Shown here: piece after piece, positions 50,424-62,859 of the stretch
Position numbering within the stretch: the stretch's first letter is position 1
How the letters are laid out: every line of letters begins with the position of its first letter
From: Ophryocystis elektroscirrha
Taxonomy: Eukaryota > Apicomplexa > Conoidasida > Neogregarinorida > Ophryocystidae
Direction: 5' to 3'
DNA length: 64,000 nt
Assembly: GCA_030141585.1 (NCBI GenBank)
Contig: JAQIFP010000023.1
Location: forward strand, 111,023 to 175,022
Translations under genes and position numbers: made by a program
Notes under the pieces: model-generated
Database searches by the model: none
Told to the model about the DNA's origin: nothing
Seen by the model: only the letters and a program-made list of their open reading frames with translations

Positions 50424-52623
50424 TCAACACAGTTTCGCTCGAATTCTAAATCTCCAATCTTTCACAACTTTTGAAAATGCAGGAGCGGAAATTCGATCAT
50501 GCACGTTGGGTGTTTTTAATAAAGGATCTTCTTCCATTTCAGGATATTTTAACATACAATTTTTATAATAGTCAGATCCTTTAACTAAAAATAAAATTGC
50601 GTTTTTTTCTTTACTTACTAATAGCAATTTGCCTAAGTCTGTACGCAATAGCAGTATCATTTACGGGTACAGGCATACAATTAGACTCTTTCTGTTTAGT
50701 ATATCCTTCATTTTCTTTATAAATTTTATGCAACGAATTGTCTTCTGTATTATATTCACTTAAAGACTTCTTTTGTTCTTGAAGGTAGTCCTTTTTTTTT
50801 GGATCTACTGCTGTTTGAGAGGAAACAGTTTCTGCAGAGGTTTCATGTATTTCAGGTTTCAAAGAAGTATCTTTTGTAGAATCAATTGCGATATTTGCCA
50901 TAATATCTTCTTGGTTATTCTGATTTAAAAAAGCTAATTTAGCTGCAACATCCTTAAATGAATGGAGATTAAATTTTCGAGCAGAATCATGCGGTATATA
51001 GCAAATAGAGTTTTCACCAAAACCTTGAATCATTTTAACAGAATTTTGAGGTTTTTTAGGGTATAAAACTTTTGTTTGAGTAGTTGATGGACGCCAAGTG
51101 TATGTTTGTAAACATGATTTGACGGGATTATAAGAGCGATTTTTGTCCCAATATTGCTCTTTTCTTTGACTTACTCCTAACGCTTCTAATACAGAAATTG
51201 GCTGCAAATAAATGTCCCCGCTTTTCCATTTATCTTTATAATGTATGGCTCCACTTTTTAAAATCTGTGATCGGCTTAAGCAATGAACCGGTTTATCAAA
51301 TACTTCCTCTAAATTTTCCACTTCATCGACTTCTTTTAAATTGATGGCGTCAGGAAGCTCTTTAGGAACGTTATCAGTACTTTCGTCAGCTTTGTGAGAA
51401 TATTCTATCTCTTCACCTACTTTGAAAAATATCATTAAAAAATAATGGTTTTTTACAGGTTTAGCATCGCTTCTACGTAAGTTCTGCATAGCATCGCTTT
51501 TACTTAAGTTCTGCATAGCATCGCTTTTACTTAAGTTCTGCATAGCATCGCTTTTACTTAAGTTCTGCATAGCATCGCTTTTACTTAAGTTCTGCATAGC
51601 ATCGCTTCTACTTAAGTTCTGCATAGCATCGCTTCTACGTAAGTTCTGCATAGCATCGCTTTTACTTTAGTTCTGCATAGCATCGCTTCTACGTAAGTTC
51701 TGCATAGCATCGCTTCTACGTAAGTTCTGCATAGCATCGCTTCTACGTAAGTTCTGCATAGCATCGCTTCTACGTAAGTTCTGCATAGCATCGCTTCTAC
51801 TTAAGTTCTGCATAGCATCGCTTCTACTTAAGTTCTGCATAGCATCGCTTCTACTTAAGTTCTGCATAGCATCGCTTCTACTTAAGTTCTGCATAGCATC
51901 GCTTCTACTTAAGTTCTGCATAGCATCGNNNNNNNNNNNNNNNNNNNNNNNNNNNNNNNNNNNNNNNNNNNNNNNNNNNNNNNNNNNNNNNNNNNNNNNN
52001 NNNNNNNNNNNNNNNNNNNNNNNNNNNNCTTCTACTTAAGTTCTGCATAGCGTCGCTTCTACTTAAGTTCTGCATAGCATCGCTTCTACTTTAGTTCTGC
52101 ATAGCATCGCTTTTACTTTAGTTCTGCATAGCATCGCTTCTACTTAAGTTCTGCATAGCATCGCTTTTACTTAAGTTCTGCATAGCATCGCTTCTACTTA
52201 AGTTCTGCATAGCATCGCTTCTACGTAAGTTCTGCATAGCATCGCTTCTATTCAATATCAAGTTTAATTACTTATGGGAGTGTCTTGGTTTTTATTGACA
52301 GCTTGCATCAAACTTGCAAAGCCCAACGGGAACTGAGAAGTGAATGACTCAGACATAAAGCTTCCAATGTTTGAAACAGATCTGATATATTTAGACATCT
52401 AATAATTTAGAAATATAAATTTAATTGTATACAAATTTATTTATTTATATAAAGAATACTGCATATGTCAAACTCACTGAAGCTTCGAATCATATATATT
52501 TTGGGAAATATCAACTCTCTATATATAATCTATAATATCAAATATTATTACTTTGGCTTCATCTATGATTATATTTACATTTATATTAGAGCTAGCTTCA
52601 TTCGGATTTAAATCCAAAGTCAT
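50424..52623 (-). CDS. Unknown protein with minisatellite-bearing intron
   Basis: Four minus-strand exons (52623-52552, 52398-52272, 51416-50619, 50584-50424) join in frame to 385 residues starting MTLDLNPNEASSNINVNI. The middle is acidic, then carries Trp/Tyr/Pro-rich stretches (YKDKWKSGDIYLQPISVLEA, LQTYTWRPSTTQTKVLYPKK) and a basic C-terminus. There is no signal peptide or membrane span. Intron 2 (51417-52271) contains the 27-bp repeat array and the 100-N gap; intron 3 is 34 nt. The repeat frame was not included because several units contain an in-frame stop and the flanking exons splice phase-correctly without it. Exon 1 could be absent, with the start at 52398 instead. No family recognised. 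Confidence 0.62.
51467..52256 (-). repeat. 27-bp minisatellite (about 25 visible units) with a 100-N gap
   Basis: Units of CTTCTACTTAAGTTCTGCAT + AGCATCG repeat head-to-tail; the main variants are CTTCTACGTAAG, CTTTTACTTAAG and CTTCTACTTTAG. On the minus strand most units read MQNL[SR][RK]SDA; TTTAG variants give an in-frame stop (51667-51669 and two units near 52090-52120). Positions 51929-52028 are Ns, so the copy number is unknown. By phase it lies in an intron of the surrounding gene. Confidence 0.92.
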
Positions 52624-53022
52624 GATTTTTATTATTTTAATAGACACAGGTTAAAAACTTTATAATTTTAAAAATTTTTAAAATTATATCTTTGTTATAA
52701 AGTTAGTATATAAAATATTCGATAGCAAAATTTCGTAAATATGATGATTATTTGTATGCGGGTGTATATAAAAAAAAAATTGAATTTAAAAATATTTTAC
52801 TCTTAGAAATTAAGTTCATTACTACGTTAATTTAATTTAAAATGATAAAATTTCTATAATTAGACAAAATTTTACATAATCAATAGATATGAAATAATCT
52901 TAAATTAGATTATTTTATACATTAGCAATCTTCACAATATTTTAGTCTTATTTATTAAAAAAACCAAACATTAATTTATCTATTTATTTAAACGTGCAAC
53001 TTATCAAAATAATTTTTTCAAC
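52624..53022. promoter_or_regulatory. Divergent promoter region
   Basis: 399 bp of AT-rich DNA between outward-facing starts (385-residue unknown on -, acylated candidate on +). No gene or specific motif recognised. Confidence 0.4.
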
Positions 53023-54424
53023 ATGGGGAATAGAATAGCGTCTAGGTTATTAAGATGCTGCGCAGCACCTATAGAAACTACAAGTATATGATCATGAACT
53101 TATTTTGTCGTAGATAACTCGATGAGCGTCCCATATCCAGAGGCAACCAACGAATCAACTTTAAAAAGAGTATATGATAGACATCCACTAGAAGTTGTTC
53201 AATCCATCCCTGTAAGAAAAATAAGTTTTAAACATAACAATACAAAATGCAAGTTTATTGAATAATGGAAAAAATCTTGTATATCATAGACACAAAAACC
53301 TGTGATTCGGGAAAGATCACAAGAAAATTCAGAAGGTTATTTAATGTCCAATTCAAAACAAACGCACGCTCAAAAATATTCGGAAGTTACATTAGACGAA
53401 GAGAATCAAATTGTCGAATTAGTTAAGAGCAAGCCGGCTGGTGCTTATCTTGTGTACAGTCCTAACAATAATGGATCTTGGACTTGTGTCTGGTGCAATC
53501 AATATAAAGAGGACGCTTGGGCTTTTATTCAACCTGAAGTATGTTACTTTAAAAATATATTACATTCTCAATTATTTAATTTATAGTCAGTCAAATATAT
53601 ATGTATATATATATATATATATATATAGATATATTACAAAGAATAATACCAAAATAGAGTTGTTTGCATATACTATGTTTTGTAATAAATATTTTATTGA
53701 TTGCCAGAATAATTATATAATAATAAATTTACCATAAATCATATAAGCATTATATCTAGATAATACACATAGTTCTACTCATACACGTATCCTTTCACAT
53801 TATTATATGTAATGCAACTATATGACTCAATAAAATATCAAACAAAATAGTTTGTCAAAGAGAATATGATAATATTATAAATAAAAATGAATTATAGAAA
53901 TATGAACTAAATCAAGAATGTATATTATATATGTGCATATATGAGTTATTGTAGAACAAATTAGCTGTTCCAGCTTACAAGTTTTATGGAAAACCCGAAA
54001 TTTTAGCCACAGGAATAAACGTAAAGAAAAAAAAAAAAAAAAAACTTTTAGTCGTCAAATGAATCACTATGTCTTGGATGGATAGAATTTTTCAAAATTG
54101 CTAGAAGAATTAATGGAAAAATAGCTTTACTACCCCGTTTTCTCCACCCAGAACCTGATGATTTATTTACTGATTTATTATTTGTATTCCATATTTTTGA
54201 AACTGGAGGGGTACATAATAGAGCTGCAAACTCGTTTTCAGGTAGAAGAGTTCAAGTTTAGTACTAAATTTTTTGAAATTGAACCAAAGTACGATGCCAT
54301 CGGCGTTTTGTCAGGAATTCGGGGACCAATATTGCTTCAGAATCTTACTGGTCAACAAATAATATCATCTAACTTTGCACAACAAGTTAATAGATGTGGA
54401 GTCAGTCTTGTATTTATGGATTAG
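53023..54424 (+). CDS. Candidate N-myristoylated/palmitoylated protein, unknown
   Basis: Five further exons after the start exon (53023-53083, 53114-53211, 53290-53538, 53955-54020, 54052-54210, 54242-54424) give 271 residues. The N-terminus MGNRIASRLLRCCAAP has Gly2 followed by a small residue at 6 and a CC pair, the usual pattern for dual myristoylation and palmitoylation. Apicomplexan inner-membrane-complex and rhoptry-surface proteins often carry such a signal. The rest is a soluble mixed fold (SWTCVWCNQYKEDAWAF, FEIEPKYDAIGVLSGIRGP) I cannot assign. Introns 1, 4 and 5 are 30-31 nt; 53539-53954 is a 416-nt AT-rich intron. Membrane anchoring is inferred from the motif only. Confidence 0.68.
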
Positions 54425-54434
54425 AATATTTTTT

Positions 54435-56754
54435 CTAATCATCTATCGGAACTACAAGGGGTGCATCGTCAGACCTGAAAAAATAATGAAAACTTAATTT
54501 TTTTTTTCAATTACATTAACAATAATTCTTCATATGTCATCCTAAACTTTTTCAGCATCAATGTTTCCAAATAACCAACACGCTTTAGTAATCTTTTAGA
54601 ATGTCTTGAATCCTTACAAAGTTCGATTAAAGACTGTAGAAAAATATTATAGAAGAAAATTTTCATTATACCAATAAACACTGTATAAATACATTATCTT
54701 TTGTTAATGTGTCCTCAAAGAAGTCATCAGGAAATTGGGAAATTTGACCATGAAGAACCCCTTATTAAAAATTACAATTAAACCTTGTCCTCAAATACAA
54801 GACATTATTTAATAGATAGAGACTTAATAAATTTTATACATTTGAGCATAAGTATATTTTGTTATATTTAGACATATATATATATATACATATACGTATA
54901 CACATAATTGTAAATGTATTTAGATTTTTATGTGTATGTATAAGTATAAATACAGATATACATGTGTTTGAAATGACCTAGCTACAGCTAAAAATTTACA
55001 TGTTTATCAGTGTTTACTTATTCATGAATAAAATTTTAAGTAGTTCATGTAAACAAACATAACGTAGAAAGTTAGTTTTTTAACAGATGTATTAAGTAGA
55101 CTTACTAACAAAATCTTCATACAAGTTACTGTACAAACTAATGGCACTTTCGCAATTTGAAAGAAGCTTCACTAGCTGTAACCAATGATTGAAAGCTTCA
55201 TAATTCTAAAATTATTTATAAAAGTAATTACCCCTTACTTTTCCAAGTAAAAAACATATATATGCAAATTGAAGTTCTCCTAATATTTCTTTCGAGTTAT
55301 TATTCAAAGAATTTTCAATAAGATGTGTTAAAACCGCAGTATTATCCATAAATGACTTAGTTATCTCAGAAGGGTCACGCTCTGATTTAGAAAATGATAA
55401 AACTTCATATATATATATACAAGTATGTAAAGATCTGTATCTTTATATATTTTAGTGTATGTAGACAGTTACATATATGTAATTATATATTAATTCTTTT
55501 TGTAAAAGTTTATAAAAATTAAGATAACTTCGAGCTCGTTAGATAATAAACTTACTAGAAGAAAGTTGGGGCTTGGGAATTTCACAGAAAAACAAGGTAT
55601 TTTTATTCAAAAAAGCTAGCTCTTAAGAAAGATGTCATTTTAATGATTATACCATCATTTTTTTCTAATAAAGATTTTGCTGCTTGAAGATCTTGAGACA
55701 CTTTGAGAGCGTTGTTTTTATCATTCAAGTCATATTCTTTTGAAGAAGGGAGTATGTATTTTTTAACCGGCTAAAAATATGAAAATTTTTCTTTTTGAAC
55801 AAACCTCTATTCTATCTATTGTCTCTTTGGTTATGAAATTTGAGGCTTCACGCCACTGTTCAAAAAGAGCTAAATTATACTTAGCCAAATAAGGTAATAA
55901 TTCAAGTGACGTCACAGCATTAATATAACGAATCTTTTCATCCTCGTCTTCCGTAAATGCAAACCCATCTTGATCAGCATTCCACGTTAAAACCAATATC
56001 TATCAGCGTAATTATTAAATAAAATTTTTATTTCGTAGTTTTTTAATGTGTTTACTAACATTAGCTTTCAAAAATATGAAAAGCTGTATGAGGAATTTAC
56101 TAAAATACAAAAATGATTCTATAATTATTAATATTGATAACTCATTTAGTTAGTGATCAAAGTATAAACCAGTTAATTCCTCAACTGAAAATGCATTTTC
56201 TTTTCAAATATTTGACTTCTTTAGATATATTAACATTACTATTATAACTTCCAAAAAAAAAATATGCAGTTTAAGGTTTTTTCTTTTAATGAATTTATCT
56301 TCAAATATATAGTTATATATATTTATCAAAAATATGTCACTTATTCGACTTAGCCTTACTGTTATTATAACATATTTTTGATTATAAAATATTTTTGATA
56401 TATTGGGTTTAAAAATATCTTTTATTGCTTTTTATACGATTATTTTTATAAAACAAGAAAATAAAGAATATACAGAGTTTTCTTAATTAACAGATTATGA
56501 TAAATATCACTTATTTGTAATGAGTTTAATTATAAATTACTTTACTTTGAATTACTTACATCTGATTCTTTCTCAAAATATATAAACCTTCCTAATGTGA
56601 ATACTTCATCCTCATCTGGAGGCTGCCATGTAAGATAGTGCACCCCTGGCGGAATTTCTCGAACGCCTTTAAATTTAGAATTAGTTTTCCAATATGTATA
56701 ATCTAAACATATTAGCAAATCTTCGGGAGTTTCAATTAAAACAAGAACAGCCAT
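54435..56754 (-). CDS. AAR2: U5 snRNP assembly factor AAR2
   Basis: Nine minus-strand exons (56754-56560, 55999-55805, 55770-55653, 55621-55556, 55381-55239, 55205-55106, 54760-54693, 54633-54515, 54474-54435) join in frame to 347 residues. N-terminal block: SKFKGVREIPPGVHYLTW (family: FxGvKxIPPGxHfl). C-terminal block: EILGELQFAYICFLLGKNYE followed by FNHWLQLVKLLSNCESA, VLHGQISQFPDDFFED and LMLKKFR. AAR2 holds Prp8 during cytoplasmic U5 snRNP biogenesis and is released before spliceosome assembly. Length is close to the human and yeast proteins. Intron 1 (56000-56559, 560 nt) is AT-rich; most others are 30-60 nt. Stops of this and the preceding + gene are 10 bp apart. Confidence 0.88.
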
Positions 56755-56846
56755 TTTAAATATATTAAATAATAAAGTTTTTTTTTTTTTTTTTTTTTAA
56801 GTCGAACTAACTAAAAACATTATAAAATAAACTTTAATCTAGAAAT

Positions 56847-59312
56847 CTATATGGATACAGTCAAATTAGTATCTTCATCTTCTTCTATAAAGAAAGACTC
56901 TGTTCTGCAAGATTTGCTATATCTCAAATCTTTCTTAGGTAAATTTAATTTAGAGTAATCACCAGGATTGCAAAGAGGAATCTTTGTATTTACTGATAAA
57001 TCAAATACAGCGTTATTAGTCTTATATGAATTAATAGCATGCTGTATATCTTTATAACTATAGAAATAATTTGTTGCGTTATTGGGAGTTTCTATGATCT
57101 GTGCTACGGCTAATTGATTTGAAAAAAGGTCTATTAGTAGTATACATTGAGTGTTAATTGTTGGAAAATCTGAAAACTGTTTCCTTACTTCTTCATCTAT
57201 TTGTTTATTTAACTTTCTTATATTTTTGCTTGTTTCTTTTACAACGTTATAAATGCAATCTGCTTCTTCATTATAAATACAATTTTTATTTATATCTATA
57301 TATGTCGACAAATCTAAACATTTTTGGTATTTTTGGGTCGAGCGTTTAGACAAGTTAATATCAAAGCATTTTTTGAAAAAATTTCCAAATATTGTCTGTC
57401 GTTCAACTTTCAATGATATTTCTTCATCATTGATTAATTTTTTCCATTTTAGCCATCTATAAGGGTTAGACATGGATTTTGCGTAATTGTCATCAAATGC
57501 TGCATATTGCTCTAGATTGCATGCATTCCAAAGACTAAAAGGAAGTTTTGATGCAACTTTGTGTAATTTATGAGGGTTTTTGCAGAATTGTATAGAGTAA
57601 GGTGCACCGTATATATCATAAGCAATAATTTGGTTTTTAAAACGTATAATATCATGGCTCAAATATATTTTCTCACATAGTGAATATGCCTTATAAATTT
57701 CATTTTTTGAAAGAAGAGATCTTTCGGATGGTTTAGATTGTAATTCGTTCCTATACGTGACTTCAAATTTCTTATGATGAGATTTGTATTGATTTTCATT
57801 TTTTCGTGGTAAATATCGATCGTTTTCTTCATAGAAATTCAGCCAGTTGTCCGAGCAATTAAGAAGTTGAGATTCCTGACAGATACAAAATAGTTGAGTT
57901 ATTGTACTCAAGCAATCATTTGGCGAGTCAAATATTCCTGGTCCAAGATTTAATAAATTGAAACGTCTAAGGCTGTATGGGTGTATATATACATCTTCAG
58001 AACTTCTGTAATATTTTAAGTGATCCATAGGCAAGTTTGTGATACTAAAAGGCAAATCACCTTCATTTGTTTTGATCACGCGTATGCTGTATGTCTTCAA
58101 AGTAGTAAGATTTACAATAAATTCGCAAGTACTATCTAATTTCAGAGGAAACAATTTAAAGTATTCTATTTTTGAAATATTCACTTTAAAACATTTTTCA
58201 GACTTCGATTTATCCTCTAGTATCTCATGAGAACTACTTTTAGAGATACTCAATTTGGATATCTCTTCTTGAAGCATTATTCGAGAATTAATTTCAGTCT
58301 GGTTTTTTACATCACATTTGATTGACTTGGCGGTGCTTGACCCTGACATATTATTGCTTTCTTTTTCTGGTGTCAAAGGATATACGCATTTAATGTCGTA
58401 AGTGTTGCAGACTGCTTCAATATTTTGCCTTATATTTATACGGTGCATGAAAATGCTGTACAACTTCAATGAAAAAAGCTCGTTTTGAGAAGTATATTGC
58501 TTCTGATAATTGCTATATTTAACGGGTGATAGCTTATCAGCTTCAAAAGCATCTTCGTTATTCTCTTTAAATGACTGTTCCAAAAAATTCTGGTTATTTT
58601 GATTCCTAACCCATTCAAATTGATCTACAATGTGGAGTTCATTTTTTGGTAATTTGTCAAGCATCCATGTTCTTAAACTCTCTGAATTTATCAAAAAGTC
58701 AAAATAATTGTTGTGTAAAATAATATCCAGCAAAAAACCAGCTAATTGAAATGGAATCATCTGATTCTCAAGTAAATCATGCTGAAAAATAATCCAAAAT
58801 AACTTAGCAGCTTCGTATCTCAAAAAATTAGTAGATAATATGGATTTGTCAATGACGTTCAAAATATGTCTCAAACTATTATTGTATTTGTCATTTACTG
58901 AAGCGTCTTCAACTAAACCGTAAACACTGGTCACATTCTCTAAAGCAATAAAAATATCAGTTAAGCAAACCAAAAACCCTTTAACTGGCAAATTATTTGA
59001 AAAAAATATTCTAATAGAGTCCAAAATTAACTCATTTACATTTTGTGCATTAAATCCATTCTTCCAAATCTCTAATACGTTCAAAATATCATAAGTTGAT
59101 AAATTTTCACATAAAAATAATTCTTGCGGTCTTTCCTTAATATTTAAACAACGGTCTGTCGGAATTTCAAAATATTCGATATTATATAAATAAGCTTTCT
59201 CTAATAATTTTAAGAAACTTTTGTGAGGTATATTGAAGTGCCATGATCTTAAAGATAATTCTAGTAATAATCCACTGATGGATATATTCAAGGCAAATGG
59301 TTTTTTAGTCAT
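56847..59312 (-). CDS. Unknown protein, 821 residues, intronless
   Basis: One uninterrupted frame from the ATG at 59312. Residues about 1-250 are rich in Leu/Ile/Phe helices (LDSIRIFFSNNLPVKGFLVC, KLFWIIFQHDLLENQMIPFQ), possibly an alpha-solenoid. A charged linker near 255-360 leads to a second mixed region with several cysteines and tryptophans. The C-terminus is acidic. No signal peptide; hydrophobic stretches are too interrupted to be confident spans. The AAR2 ATG lies 92 bp downstream on the same strand, with a poly-T run (56779-56799) between. No family recognised. Confidence 0.68.
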   Translation of the reverse strand: MTKKPFALNISISGLLLELSLRSWHFNIPHKSFLKLLEKAYLYNIEYFEIPTDRCLNIKERPQELFLCENLSTYDILNVLEIWKNGFNAQNVNELILDSIRIFFSNNLPVKGFLVCLTDIFIALENVTSVYGLVEDASVNDKYNNSLRHILNVIDKSILSTNFLRYEAAKLFWIIFQHDLLENQMIPFQLAGFLLDIILHNNYFDFLINSESLRTWMLDKLPKNELHIVDQFEWVRNQNNQNFLEQSFKENNEDAFEADKLSPVKYSNYQKQYTSQNELFSLKLYSIFMHRINIRQNIEAVCNTYDIKCVYPLTPEKESNNMSGSSTAKSIKCDVKNQTEINSRIMLQEEISKLSISKSSSHEILEDKSKSEKCFKVNISKIEYFKLFPLKLDSTCEFIVNLTTLKTYSIRVIKTNEGDLPFSITNLPMDHLKYYRSSEDVYIHPYSLRRFNLLNLGPGIFDSPNDCLSTITQLFCICQESQLLNCSDNWLNFYEENDRYLPRKNENQYKSHHKKFEVTYRNELQSKPSERSLLSKNEIYKAYSLCEKIYLSHDIIRFKNQIIAYDIYGAPYSIQFCKNPHKLHKVASKLPFSLWNACNLEQYAAFDDNYAKSMSNPYRWLKWKKLINDEEISLKVERQTIFGNFFKKCFDINLSKRSTQKYQKCLDLSTYIDINKNCIYNEEADCIYNVVKETSKNIRKLNKQIDEEVRKQFSDFPTINTQCILLIDLFSNQLAVAQIIETPNNATNYFYSYKDIQHAINSYKTNNAVFDLSVNTKIPLCNPGDYSKLNLPKKDLRYSKSCRTESFFIEEDEDTNLTVSI

Positions 59313-59440
59313 GTAGTAAATCTGCTTCTTAACGGAATAAGATTTACATGTAATTATTACATACTAGATTAAAATAAATATACATACAAAAAACACAAAA
59401 TTTTATTCTTCACAAAATATATAATACAAAACACATAGCA

Positions 59441-60186
59441 TTAAGTTTGTTTTTCATCAATTCCCTTCACTTTATTATCATACGGCTTAATAACGGCTAT
59501 TTTAGCTAACGTTTCATCTTGCTTTACTTTTACTCTTGTCTATGTTTTTCGCATTTATTGACACAGTATCTAACCAAATACGGATATGCCATCGGCATGG
59601 GACCCTTTGGTAAACAATTGCCTCTAAATAACACGTATTTTCCGCAATTTCCATATATTAGTATATTATCTAACTATATATTCATGCACAAATCAGTAAA
59701 ATACGTAAATTAGTCAAACTCTTAACCATATACACACACATATATAAGCGTAAATGTATCGCAATTTATAATACATCATAAATATAATCGTATTTATGTT
59801 AAACTATATCTTATATTTGCATATACAACATCAAACGTTTTTCCACGTTTGAGAAATCTATCAAAGAATTCAATAATAAATGCAATACTTTAAGTATAAC
59901 AAAATAACTATAAGTAAGTTAAATGAAAATCTGGTTCTTGAGCATATAAAATTATACTTTTTCTAAAGTCGTGGCGATATTATGAGTCTATTTAATAATA
60001 TTATTTGTATGTATAAATGTACAATTAGGGTAGATTACAGTTTATCTTTTAAGGATTTTACGTGACCGGAAGGTATGCAACTTCGAGGAGAACTAATAAA
60101 AACATTGTTTACGTTAAATCAATTTACGCTGGAGATTTTTTGGGTAGTACCGTCTCTGTCGAATTATTATTTTGTACAGGGGACAT
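59441..60186 (-). CDS. Small four-exon protein, unknown
   Basis: Four minus-strand exons (60186-60151, 60092-60062, 59669-59565, 59505-59441) join with matching phases to 78 residues, starting MSPVQNNNSTETFSS. The core reads ILIYGNCGKYVLFRGNCLPK, then PMPMAYPYLVRYSKIAVIKP; the two cysteines and PKGPMPMAYPY stretch look constrained, suggesting a real conserved small protein, perhaps organellar. Opposite-strand open frames over the same exons (59519-59713, 60075-60308) were judged shadows. The 59670-60061 intron is AT-rich and empty. Divergent from the NRDE2-like gene. Confidence 0.45.
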
Positions 60187-60365
60187 TTGTAAGGCAAAAT
60201 TTAAGCAAAAATAATTATAACTTGGGGTGTATAATACACTTCAAATTACCCACGTTGTGTCTGGTCAAAACGCAGATTTATACACGAAGTCGTGTATTCC
60301 GTTATTAATTCAACAAGTAAAAGGTTCAGTAATTACTTTAACTTTATATTAAAAAAATCAAAATA
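60187..60365. promoter_or_regulatory. Divergent promoter region (small gene / NRDE2-like)
   Basis: 179 bp between outward-facing ATGs; no specific motif recognised. Confidence 0.35.
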
Positions 60366-62824
60366 ATGGATTGGAGAACTATTGGTTCTAGTTTTCAACT
60401 AAATACTCCAGAAAATCTATTATTTTTTTCTGCGCCGCTCAAAAAAAAATCAAATATTACTAAAGGAATTCGTTTTGTGCAAGAAACGCTAGATAAAGCT
60501 CCAAATGTCGTGAAAAAACGAAAAAATCCTAAAAAACCTAAATTCAATGTGGAAACTGATAAGGTATCTGTTTTCAGCTATAATTTACTGATTGTTTTGT
60601 TCAAGTTGAGTGTTACTATATTTAGATTATCTACATATGGTTGTAGTTCGAGATATAATATATATTCATACATATATATTATATATATTAAAAAAGTGCA
60701 TGAGTAATATATGTGTGCGTGAATATTTATGTAAAATTGGTTATAGTTTCTTGTTAGGATGTAATATGTACTGATAACTTATTCAATATCAATTTGGAAG
60801 GAGAAAGAGTTAAATTTAATGCACCAAATAGCTTATTCATAAAAGAAGCTAAAGAGAGGAAATTAAGACGTGTGTATAAGACCATTGCCAAGATGAATGA
60901 AAATGGTGATTAAAGGTTTGAAGGTATATTGTTGATTTATTATAGAAGGGTTAAATAAAGAAGTTTTGGAATCTTTAAATCAATTTTTAAGATGTAACCC
61001 TGAGCGGTAGGTATTTGAATTATCTAGATGAATACAGAGTTGATGTTTGGCTTTTTTACGCTTGTTTGGAGCTGTCCCAACACAAACTACTCCCTTTCAA
61101 AGATGTAATATTTTATACAATTAAAAACTGAATATCTTAGAAGCAACAACGTCGCATGGATATTGCCAAAAAAGCTCTCAAACATTCTAATGATTCTCGT
61201 TTAGTCGAATTTAGTCTTCATCAAATAGCTAAAATAGTGGATTCCGAAAGTCTCCTCAAAATTGTTCACAGTCTCTTAAACATAACTATTGTAAGCGAAA
61301 ATTTGAACCTTTCATAAATTGGTTTATACTGCAGATAGAGTACTAAAAATTAGCTTATGTTCTTTTTAAGGTTATAAAGAGTTAATTAATAATCGTTAAT
61401 AGTAATAATGCGCAATATAGCTTAATAGAAATTGCAATATAGTCTCCCAACAATGTTTTCATTAAAAATCCTTAAGATTTGATACCTTTCAGGAAAAAGC
61501 AGATTCCGATGCATATAAAATTATATTGGGTAATAATCTACCTTGCCACCCAAATTTGATATATCTATTATTTTTTTTAAATTGTGTTAAATATGTCTTC
61601 GGGATTTTCGAGTTGAACGCCTTAAAGTCAGTGCTCTTAGAAGCCCAAAAGTTGCTTATATATATGGAAGCACAGAAATTCAATAAGTTCTCCAAAACAA
61701 TCTTAGAAGCTTTAACGTTTTCCAATCCTTTATGGTTAAATTTTATAATGGACATTCTAAACACATTTCTTGCTAAAGGTTACTTGGACAGCAATGTTTT
61801 TCAGTATTTAAGTGCAGTTAATCACTGTAGCGCCCTCGTAGCTTTAAATTGTCTCACTTCTTCTACCACTGATATCTTACTCCAATTGCAGGTATTAAGT
61901 ATATGTCTATATGTTTTCTATTTTGCAATTTTGTGTATAATATCTCATGAAAAATGCTAGTATATATTGTTTATATAAACATGAATGTTTGATTTTTGGA
62001 ATATATAGAATTAATATAATAAACCTCATATAGTTTAACATTCATTAAGGTACATTTTATTATGAATTAAGAGTTTTAGTATATGAAAAGTTTATTTATG
62101 CTAATGATTGTATGCTTACATGTCCACTTATCATTTTTGCATATATATATATGTGTACAAGAATACTTTTCTTAATAGGTTATGAGAGGTTTTATGTATA
62201 AAACGCTAAATTTGCTTAATATAACATACAAAACCTCGATCTATTTAATACTGATAGTTTATATTTGAATGGTATCAGCTATGTATGCACTAAAAACGAA
62301 CCTATACGCATATAAAGAGTAAATAATTATCACATCTACCTGTGTATTTCTATATAATTCACAAATAAATGAAATTTATCATTCAGAGTGCTTACAGGTC
62401 AAATTGATGCATTATTTTATCATATATTTACAGTTTTGATTATATAGATAACATTAATAAATTATGCTTTCGTAAAAAAAAATAATTTTGCTTAAAATCA
62501 TATAAACATTACTGCACAAAACTTTAATTATTACAGGACTTTATCAACAGCGGTGCTCCTCGAATAGGAGAATGTTTTGCGTATGAAATGTACGCTTCAT
62601 TATGTGCCCAGAGCAAAAAACTCGTTCTTATAGATGTTTTAGAAGACCTGTACAATGTTGCATCCAAAATTGTACATATGTCGACCATATCCTCAGAGTT
62701 TAACCAGCCATACGTCTGGTTTCAAAATGAAGACCTTAGCTTGTATAAAAAATATTTTCTCACTGTTTGTAAGTTGCCGTACGAGTCATTGAAATGTATA
62801 TATACTTATATTTATATACACGTG

Positions 62825-62859
<35 letters not shown>

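Noticed and set aside
51667..51921. 84-codon MQNLSRSDA repeat as a separate gene
   Set aside because: It begins at a gap, ends at a repeat variant with TAA, and lies within an intron whose flanking exons join in phase.
60075..60308. 77-codon plus-strand frame
   Set aside because: The minus strand gives a four-exon model with matching phases and a better-looking protein; this frame has no exon context.
61007..61010. A 4-nt GTAG 'intron' that would keep the NRDE2-like frame open
   Set aside because: A 31-nt intron starting at the same donor and ending at 61037 keeps the frame and fits the common intron size.
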